DNA of 24,330 bases from CAZYTO01 sp964650405. Its GTDB lineage: Bacteria; Acidobacteriota; Thermoanaerobaculia; Gp7-AA8. This document shows positions 17,093 to 22,761 of the stretch, piece by piece; position 1 is the stretch's first letter; every line of letters begins with the position of its first letter. The stretch is from contig CAZYTO010000050.1 in NCBI GenBank assembly GCA_964650405.1, positions 1 through 24,330 on the forward strand, given 5' to 3'. A model generated the notes under the pieces. That model was given only the letters and a program-made list of their open reading frames with translations. It had not been told where the DNA came from and searched no databases. A program made the translations under genes and the position numbers.

Positions 17093-17183
17093 CCTTATTC
17101 GCTTATTCGCTTATTCGCTTATTCGCTTATTCGCTGGTCGCTGGTCGCTGGTCGCTGGTCGCTGGTCGCTGGTCGCTGATCGC
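17093..17183. repeat. Tandem repeat: GCTTATTC octamers then GCTGGTC heptamers
   Basis: Four perfect GCTTATTC units (17101-17132) run directly into six perfect GCTGGTC units (17133-17174) and one GCTGATC (17175-17181). The same heptamer appears in the 14079-14218 block. The array lies between a minus-strand gene and the plus-strand gene at 17222. Confidence 0.95.
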
Positions 17184-17208
17184 TCCGAATCTCTTCGCGT
17201 CGAACCGA

Positions 17209-17214
17209 TACAAT
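17209..17214 (+). promoter_or_regulatory. Candidate -10 box of a leaderless promoter
   Basis: TACAAT, then 7 nt, then ATG at 17222: identical geometry to 14223-14236. No Shine-Dalgarno site is present. Confidence 0.5.
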
Positions 17215-17221
17215 TCACGGC

Positions 17222-17857
17222 ATGCCTGTCATCGCCTGTCCTGACTGCGGCCGTGACGTTTCGACGCTCGCTCCGGCCTGTCCGCACTGCGGCCGGCCGT
17301 CGCCGGCGGGGTTCGCGGCGCCTTCGCCGATGGCCGCCCAGGCGCTGAAGGAGGAGACGCTCTGGCACGGGTCGCCGTCGGCGAGTGTGCTGGCAATCAA
17401 GGGCTTCGCGCTGGCCGTGATCGTCATCGGCATGCTGCTGCTGACGCGCTGGGTGGCGGCGCAGTCGAACGACCTCATCACGCGCTCGAATCTCATGAAG
17501 GCCGGCTTTGCCCTCACGGCGCTGCTGGCCATCACCCAGCTCTCCGCCATCATGCTGGGCTACTTCCGGCTCCGGAGCACGCTCTACACGGTGACCAGCC
17601 AGCGCGTCATCCTCGAGCAGGGGATGTGGGCGAAGAGCCTGAACGAGATCGACCTCCGCACGGTCGACGACACGCAGTTCTTCCAGACCGTCACCGATCG
17701 CATGCTGGGCATCGGCAACGTCATCCTCGTGGCGACCGACAAGGCCTCCCCGATGCTCGTCCTCCGCTCCATCCGCGACCCCCGCGGCGTGCGCGAGATC
17801 ATCCGCTCGCAGGCCTACCAGGTCAGCCAGCGGCAGGTGTTCACGCGGGCGACGTGA
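17222..17857 (+). CDS. Zinc-ribbon membrane protein with bacterial PH domain
   Basis: 211 residues. CPDC...CPHC (Cys6, 9, 20, 23) is an N-terminal zinc ribbon. After a short linker, two membrane spans (about 54-78 and 92-114) lead into a bPH_2 domain: YTVTSQRVILEQGMWAKSLNEIDLRTV, then DDTQFFQTVTDRMLGIGNVIL, then an RDPRGVREIIRSQ helix. YdbS/YvbH-like bPH_2 proteins have this pattern. The zinc ribbon plus bPH_2 combination is common in bacteria; the role (membrane stress or lipid sensing) is not settled. Convergent with the RiPP cluster, 66 nt from its reductase. Confidence 0.85.
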   Translation: MPVIACPDCGRDVSTLAPACPHCGRPSPAGFAAPSPMAAQALKEETLWHGSPSASVLAIKGFALAVIVIGMLLLTRWVAAQSNDLITRSNLMKAGFALTALLAITQLSAIMLGYFRLRSTLYTVTSQRVILEQGMWAKSLNEIDLRTVDDTQFFQTVTDRMLGIGNVILVATDKASPMLVLRSIRDPRGVREIIRSQAYQVSQRQVFTRAT

Positions 17858-17862
17858 GTGAC

Positions 17863-17922
17863 GGCGAGCGGCGAGCGGGAGGCGGCGAGCGGCGGAGACA
17901 ACACGCGGGCGAGCGGCGAGCG
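17863..17922. repeat. GGCGAGC heptamer repeats
   Basis: GGCGAGC at 17863-17869, 17870-17876 and 17884-17890, with GGGAGGC between them and further copies near 17908-17921. They fill the gap between convergent genes. Related GCGAGCG units lie near 2585 and 7457. Confidence 0.8.
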
Positions 17923-17923
17923 G

Positions 17924-18889
17924 CTAACCGTGCGGGATCATTGCTTCCCACAGCTCGCTCACACCGAGAAGATGTTCATCCGATTGTTCGGCCGGTCTCG
18001 GGCCGCCGGCGATCTCCGCGGCGAAGCGTGCCAGGGCGATGCAGTTGGCGCGGTCCCGGGCCCAGCCGGCATAGTCGCCGAACGTTGCCGGCGGAGTGGC
18101 GAGCGTACGCCACATCGGGCGGGCCCACAGTTGCGCGCCCTGCTGCGACAGTAGCTGCGGAACCGATGGGGGGGTCGGGAGCCATCCCAGCGGTCCCGGC
18201 GCCTCGGCGAGCGAAAGGACGCCGTCGCCGAATCCGGCAGTGATGTTGTGACTGACCCAGCACGAGGAACCGTCGTCGGCCTGGGAGATCATTTTCTGCA
18301 CCTGGAACGTCAGTGGAGCGTCCGGGAGGTCCACGTGAACGAGGCGGAAGAACGATCCGTCGCGCCACGGCATCTCTTCGAGCGTGAACGGCCGGAGTGA
18401 TCCTGCAGCGCGGGCCACGATCTCGATCGCCGAATAGAGCGCGCGGGAGTTGGTCATGACACTGATGAAGAGAAGCGGCGCCCGCAGCCGCGCGGCCCGG
18501 AAGGCGGAGACGAACGTGGCGGCCGCCTCGAGATCGGAGTAGTGCGCGTTGACGTGATAGACGGCACCGTGAGTCCGTGCCGTCCGGCGGTGTGCCGCGA
18601 TCTCGTGCGCGTACAGAGGGTGCTCCGCCAGCACGTGGATGCCGCGTTCGAGAAGGGCCGACGTGACGGCCAGTCCGTTGGCACCCGGAATGGCGAGACA
18701 CGCGGCGTCGATCGTATCCGGAGGCAGATCGGCCAGGCCGGTGTAGAAAGGGACGGCGTACTGTGCGGCCATGGCGCGGGAGCGCTCGCTGCGCGCGAGG
18801 ATGCCCGCCACGCGAAGGCCGCTCTCGTTCTGGTAGAGAGCCCGGAGGTACGACGAGCCGTAGTTGGTGCCGCAGAGCAGGATGCGCAC
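17924..18889 (-). CDS. Thiazolinyl imide reductase homologue (Irp3/PchG-like, Gfo/Idh/MocA fold)
   Basis: 321 residues from GTG at 18889, 2 nt after the dehydrogenase stop; a TTG at 18916 inside that gene is less likely. NVRILLCGTNYGSSYLRAL is the nucleotide-binding start, as in Irp3's VLIVGAKFGEMYLNAF. Further matching blocks: SRAMAAQYAVPFYT, RGIHVLAEHPLYAHEI (His90), VYHVNAHYSDLEA (Tyr117), SRALYSAIEI and ISELW-like VSELWEAM at the C-terminus. In Irp3 the His of EHPLH and a downstream Tyr are the proposed catalytic acids, and both are kept here. The known enzymes use NADPH to reduce a carrier-bound thiazoline to thiazolidine in yersiniabactin and pyochelin synthesis. Here no NRPS is present, so the expected substrate is a thiazoline in the modified Cys-rich peptide (inference). 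TIGR01761 is the family to test. Confidence 0.82.
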   Translation of the reverse strand: MRILLCGTNYGSSYLRALYQNESGLRVAGILARSERSRAMAAQYAVPFYTGLADLPPDTIDAACLAIPGANGLAVTSALLERGIHVLAEHPLYAHEIAAHRRTARTHGAVYHVNAHYSDLEAAATFVSAFRAARLRAPLLFISVMTNSRALYSAIEIVARAAGSLRPFTLEEMPWRDGSFFRLVHVDLPDAPLTFQVQKMISQADDGSSCWVSHNITAGFGDGVLSLAEAPGPLGWLPTPPSVPQLLSQQGAQLWARPMWRTLATPPATFGDYAGWARDRANCIALARFAAEIAGGPRPAEQSDEHLLGVSELWEAMIPHG

Positions 18890-18891
18890 GT

Positions 18892-19641
18892 TCAACTCTG
18901 CGGTTGCCCGATGCAAATGGCGTAAATCGTCTTTTCGCCGCCGCCGACGCCGAGAAGAGCGTCGGCCTCGGCATCATAGAAGCCACCCAGCGCCACCGGC
19001 GCCAGACCGAGAGCGGCGGAAACGAGATAGAGACTCTGGCCGAGGTGGCCGGCCTCGATCCAGACGTAGCGATAGCCGCGCTGTCCGTACTTCCACATGG
19101 AGCGTTCGAAGGTGGCCGTGATGAAGAGGATCGCGTTCGCGGCGGCGAGCATTCCCTGGCCGATGGTCATGGCCGCGAACTGCGCGTGAAAATTACCGGC
19201 CCGGACGGCTTCGAGCTCATGCGCAAATGGATCGTAGTGATAGATGCCGTCTTCGATGCCCTCGACGCGCTGCAGCACAGGATAGATCTCGAGCGGATAG
19301 AGGCCGCCGCCGGACGGGTAACTGCGCGCGGCGACGGTGAGCCCTTCGAAGCGGATCATGCCGTTGACGCCGGCACAGGCGAAGAGGAGCTTGCCGAGGG
19401 CCAGACGCGGAAGGAGGGCGTCGGAGTAGTCGCGGATCGACCTGCGTCCCGCCAGCGCCGCGCCGAGCGGCACGGCGATGTCGAGGTCAGCGCCGGGCAG
19501 GGCCAGCCGTCGTGAGCCCGGATAGACGCGCCGCGCCGGAGGTTTCTGCTCGGGATCGGGGGCGAGGTGGGTCGGCGTGGCCCGGACGTTCGAGGAATTG
19601 AGGTGAAAGAGCTCCGCTGCGTCGATGTCCCGCTCGGTCAT
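18892..19641 (-). CDS. SagB-family azoline dehydrogenase (FMN)
   Basis: 249 residues, full length for the family. RRSIRDYSDALLP (66-78) is the FMN-phosphate start, RSYPSGGGLYPLEIY (106-120) is the SagB signature loop, WKYGQRGYRYVWIEAGHLGQ (183-202) carries a Lys-Tyr pair in the position of the catalytic residues described for azoline dehydrogenases, and GLAPVALGGFYD ends the nitroreductase fold. The enzyme should oxidise thiazolines to thiazoles and reduce FMN. It begins 10 nt after the cyclodehydratase stop and ends 2 nt before the reductase start, a tight operon. Nothing appears inactivated, so oxidation and reduction of rings are both expected from this operon. Confidence 0.92.
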   Translation of the reverse strand: MTERDIDAAELFHLNSSNVRATPTHLAPDPEQKPPARRVYPGSRRLALPGADLDIAVPLGAALAGRRSIRDYSDALLPRLALGKLLFACAGVNGMIRFEGLTVAARSYPSGGGLYPLEIYPVLQRVEGIEDGIYHYDPFAHELEAVRAGNFHAQFAAMTIGQGMLAAANAILFITATFERSMWKYGQRGYRYVWIEAGHLGQSLYLVSAALGLAPVALGGFYDAEADALLGVGGGEKTIYAICIGQPQS

Positions 19642-19651
19642 GGCCTTGGCC

Positions 19652-22027
19652 TCACGCCAGCGGATGCGGGTGCGGGTTGAGCGGGCGCCCGCCGCTGTGT
19701 TTCACCAGCCGTGGATTGGCGAGGCGGCGGAACCGCTCGCCGAAATGGATCGGCTGCACGTCCAGGCCGATGGCGCGCGCGACGCGAAACGGAGAATCGA
19801 CCAGATCGGGCGAGGTGACGTCGACGATCGCCACCTGCACGCCGGCATCCTTGATCCGAGCCGCACATCCCGCAACGGATACCTCACCGTGCAATTGCAG
19901 ATCTGCGTGCGCGACCGGGGCCCGGTCAGAGCGGCGGATGAAGTCGAGGATCGGCAGCCGCTCCGGGATGAAGTAGTACGCGGCGTGCTCCTCCAGCGAA
20001 TGGACGTCGTCCGGCGTCTGCGGAACTTTCATCTGCTGGACCTGCCGCGACAGGTACGGCCCGACGTGCCCCTGCTCGAGAACGGCCTTGCGGACCGCCA
20101 CGCGCGGATCGAGATGGCAGGAGAGCGCGACGCTCACCGCCGGCTGGGGTGGAGTACCGAGGGCCAGGCACATCACGACGGGAAGGTCGATGTCGGTTCC
20201 GTCGAGCAGGTACAGCTCGAGCTCCGCTCCGCGCTCCCGGAGCTGGCGGTCCACCTCGCGCACGGCCGGCTCGACCGATTCGTCGAGGACGATCCGCCGA
20301 GCCGGAAGCTGACAGAGCCACGTGATCATGAAGGCGTCGCGCTCGATGAGCTCGAACAGTGCACGCATGGCGGCATCGTCGTCGTCGCCTCCGGCGGCCA
20401 GTCCGTTCGACGACACCTGGCAGAAGAACTCGTGCTGGCACACTTCGAAATTGAAATAGGCGGGCAGCGCCGGGACCCACACCGGTTCGTTCGTGCCGAA
20501 CCACCGCCCCCGCGTCCAGTGAATCGGCTGCCGTTCGTCGAAGCGGGCGAACGGAAAATCCGGCTGCCCATACTGTTCCTCGCTGTAGAGGCAGAGGTGC
20601 CGCGGGTCGACGAAGGCGCCGGTCATCTCCTTCGCCGGTGCGAGAAGCAGGTCGCTCTTCCGATACCGCGATGCCGAGTAGCGTTCGATGCCTTCTCCGG
20701 CGGCACCGATGAGCGCGTCGACCTTCGTCAGTCCCTTGCCCGAACCGACGACCGGGTCGGAGATGTGCGGCAACGCTCCTTCTGTGTAGGTCGCCATCAC
20801 TGCCGTGGCGGTGAGAGGGAAGTCGTCCGGCGGCACGGCCGTGCTGTCGGAGGCCAGGACCTTGATGATGCCGACGCGCGAGTCGACGATTCCTTCCAGC
20901 GTCTTTTTCAGCTCCTCGGCGCCTTCCACGCCGCCGAGCCGGCGGCGCTCGCCGCCGGACGCGCCGGCACTGGCCGCTCCGCCGCAGACGTCACACCACG
21001 GCATGCGCAGCACCTTGTGCCAGGCGTTCTCCCCCGAGACGAGATTCTGGATGAGTAATCGGCCCGGAATGACCGCGTCCGTGTACTGCGTCAGGAGCTT
21101 GATCGCCTCCATGGCCATCGAATGTCCGGCGATACCGGCCATCGGCGCGAGATACGAGCGGGCCCGCGACTCGCCCGGCGAGGCGCTCAGCGACGCGTCG
21201 ATCTCATGGGCCGCCTGAACGTACTCCGCCGCACCGAGGCGGCGGAGGCGGAAGCAGTTCCAGCAGGCAGTCTGGCCGGGCACGACGACAGGACCGACCC
21301 ACGACTCGAAACCGTCGAGATGGCCATGGAGCGACGTCAGCCGTTGCCCGTGCGTGAACGAGGCGATGCGGCGAAGGACGTAGACGTCGTCGCCGTTGAG
21401 GCCGGTGACGAGGAGATCGAACGGTTCGTCGAGGGAGAAGCGGTCATCGGCGCCGATGATCCGCGATGACGTCGTAACACGGGCATCCGCCGCCACGCGG
21501 GCGATGGCTTCGCGCACGGCGTCGTACCGCGGTTTGCCGCGGTCGGCGAGCGTCAAGGCGCGTACGCCGATGACGTCGTCCTCGGAAGTCGTGCGGTCGT
21601 CCATCAGATGGATCCGCCGGATGCCTGCGGCGGCGAGCTCGATGGCCGTAACCGCCCCCCATGGCTCCAATCCGGCCACGACGACGCGTGCCTCGGCGAG
21701 CTGCGCCAGGGCGGCGCCATCGCCCCTCCCCCACTTCTGAAAGAAGCGGTCTTCGGCCAGCCGGCGATCGGAGCCGGGCACGTTCTCCACGAGCCCCTTC
21801 TGCTGCAGCAGGTCGAGGAAATTCGTGACGCTCTGCGCGGAGTATCCGCTCAGCGAGGCCGCGACGGCGGCAGCATCACGCGTCCCGTCGAGCAGCGGAA
21901 CGATCTCCGCCACGAAGAGGCGGACGTCTTCACCGTGAAGCTGAAAACTGCCGAGGTCCGAACGGAGCACGACGCCCGACTGCGTGGTGGTGATGCTCGC
22001 GGAAGGACTGAGCCGGATGTTTTTCAT
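19652..22027 (-). CDS. One-piece TOMM cyclodehydratase (RRE + E1-like + YcaO)
   Basis: 791 residues. Residues 1-85 look like a RiPP recognition element, with strands then winged helices (GTRDAAAVAASL, SVTNFLDLLQQKGLVENVPG). Residues 110-350 are an E1/ThiF-like domain with two zinc CxxC pairs, CWNC 255-258 and CDVC 345-348. From about 375 comes the YcaO domain: GSGKGLT with EGIER (428-449), SNGLAAGGDDDDAAMRALFE (540-559) and LIERDAFM supply the ATP/Mg site. It ends PLNPHPHPLA; PHPHP at 785-789 matches the C-terminal PxPxP that azoline-forming YcaOs need. It should convert Cys (perhaps Ser/Thr) of the precursor into azolines with ATP. It sits 81 nt after the precursor gene. Start ATG has no strong ribosome site. 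Confidence 0.95.
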   Translation of the reverse strand: MKNIRLSPSASITTTQSGVVLRSDLGSFQLHGEDVRLFVAEIVPLLDGTRDAAAVAASLSGYSAQSVTNFLDLLQQKGLVENVPGSDRRLAEDRFFQKWGRGDGAALAQLAEARVVVAGLEPWGAVTAIELAAAGIRRIHLMDDRTTSEDDVIGVRALTLADRGKPRYDAVREAIARVAADARVTTSSRIIGADDRFSLDEPFDLLVTGLNGDDVYVLRRIASFTHGQRLTSLHGHLDGFESWVGPVVVPGQTACWNCFRLRRLGAAEYVQAAHEIDASLSASPGESRARSYLAPMAGIAGHSMAMEAIKLLTQYTDAVIPGRLLIQNLVSGENAWHKVLRMPWCDVCGGAASAGASGGERRRLGGVEGAEELKKTLEGIVDSRVGIIKVLASDSTAVPPDDFPLTATAVMATYTEGALPHISDPVVGSGKGLTKVDALIGAAGEGIERYSASRYRKSDLLLAPAKEMTGAFVDPRHLCLYSEEQYGQPDFPFARFDERQPIHWTRGRWFGTNEPVWVPALPAYFNFEVCQHEFFCQVSSNGLAAGGDDDDAAMRALFELIERDAFMITWLCQLPARRIVLDESVEPAVREVDRQLRERGAELELYLLDGTDIDLPVVMCLALGTPPQPAVSVALSCHLDPRVAVRKAVLEQGHVGPYLSRQVQQMKVPQTPDDVHSLEEHAAYYFIPERLPILDFIRRSDRAPVAHADLQLHGEVSVAGCAARIKDAGVQVAIVDVTSPDLVDSPFRVARAIGLDVQPIHFGERFRRLANPRLVKHSGGRPLNPHPHPLA

Positions 22028-22108
22028 GAATGCCCGATGTTAGCAATAGTTCCGTGAGGTTGGCCCTGCCGGCGTCGGTTTGCGCATCCGACTCCTACCC
22101 GCGCACGG

Positions 22109-22582
22109 CTACGAGCCGGCGCAGGGGGTGCATTGCGCACACGGGGTGCACTGCACGCAGTTGGCACACTGCGTACAACAGTTCCCCGTGCTACAGAGCG
22201 CGCACCGCGAAACGCACTGCTGGCACAGCGCGCACTGGGCGGTGCATGGCGAGCACTGGGCCGTGCACGGCGTGCACAATGTATGGACGCATTGCGCACA
22301 GGGGCTGCAGTTGGTGCACGGCGCACACAGCGGATGGATGCACGGCGAGCACAGCGTATGGACGCAGAGCGCGCACGGTGGCGGCTGGTAGCACGGCAGG
22401 CAGGGCGCGTGGCACGGTTGGCAGAAGCTGACCACGCACGGCCCGATGCATGGACCGCATGAGCACTCGTTGCACGGCGGGCGCACGATCTTGTCGAGTT
22501 TGTCACTCAGCGCCGTGATCGCCGAGTGCAACTCGGTAATGCCGATGTTCAGATCCTTCGGACTGTTCGGAACGTCAGTCAT
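22109..22582 (-). CDS. Cys-rich TOMM precursor peptide
   Basis: 157 residues: a Cys-free leader of 36, then 121 residues holding 35 Cys (Cys37 to Cys154). Leader residues 11-33 have hydrophobics at 11, 15, 18, 22, 25, 29 and 32, a perfect 4-3 heptad helix, ending RPP before Cys37. In the core, CxxC alternates with CxxxC or CxxxxC; about 14 Cys follow Pro. There is no Lys or Asp and only one Glu (Glu39) in the core. Residues 70-94 and 95-119 share CVHTLC(S/T)PC. AAGGAGG 8 nt before the ATG is the best ribosome site of the cluster. No Gly-Gly or other classic leader cleavage site is seen. It immediately precedes the YcaO enzyme, so it is the likely substrate. A metallothionein-like metal binder is the alternative. 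Confidence 0.9.
   Translation of the reverse strand: MTDVPNSPKDLNIGITELHSAITALSDKLDKIVRPPCNECSCGPCIGPCVVSFCQPCHAPCLPCYQPPPCALCVHTLCSPCIHPLCAPCTNCSPCAQCVHTLCTPCTAQCSPCTAQCALCQQCVSRCALCSTGNCCTQCANCVQCTPCAQCTPCAGS
22226..22375 (-). repeat. Internal duplication in the precursor core
   Basis: Codons 70-94 and 95-119 (75 bases each) encode the same block, C(A)xCVHTLC(S/T)PC, followed by diverging CxxC units. The DNA copies differ at several sites, so this is an older duplication under selection to keep cysteines. Confidence 0.6.
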
Positions 22583-22590
22583 GGGGAATC

Positions 22591-22597
22591 CCTCCTT
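22591..22597 (-). promoter_or_regulatory. Ribosome binding site of the precursor gene
   Basis: AAGGAGG on the minus strand with an 8-nt spacer to the ATG at 22582. It is the strongest in the cluster and suits a highly translated precursor. Confidence 0.75.
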
Positions 22598-22761
22598 GAC
22601 CAGACTTCACCGCCGGCAGGGTCTACCAAATTGTAGGGATGTATGCGGATGCGCGCCGGTCATACTACCCCAATGCAGGCAGGCCGGAAGGACACAGAAG
22701 TTGCGTCAATGTAAATTCATGCGGAGCACATGTAGAGACAGCCGGCTGGGCGGTCACGCGG
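22598..22761. other. Divergent intergenic region upstream of the RiPP cluster
   Basis: Must hold the promoter of the precursor operon and probably that of the plus-strand DUF4034 gene. A minus-strand TACAAT at 22630-22635 and a TTCCGG-16 nt-TAGTAT arrangement further upstream are candidates, neither convincing. The frame of the plus gene is open from 22600, but its third codon positions lose their G/C bias before about 22741, so this part is probably non-coding. Confidence 0.35.

Noticed and set aside
17101..17181. Possible CRISPR array
   Set aside because: Units are 7-8 bp direct tandem copies with no spacers and no cas genes.
19625..21058. 477-codon plus-strand open frame
   Set aside because: Antisense of the YcaO domain, whose motifs are unambiguous.
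22074..22092. Small hairpin (GTCGG/CCGAC) between precursor and cyclodehydratase genes
   Set aside because: Only a 5-bp stem with no T-run; too weak to call an attenuator, although a drop in transcription here would make functional sense.
22080..22391. His/Cys/Trp-rich plus-strand open frame opposite the precursor
   Set aside because: Mirror of the repetitive Cys codons. It has a TTG start and no ribosome site, while the minus-strand precursor has AAGGAGG and the right operon position.
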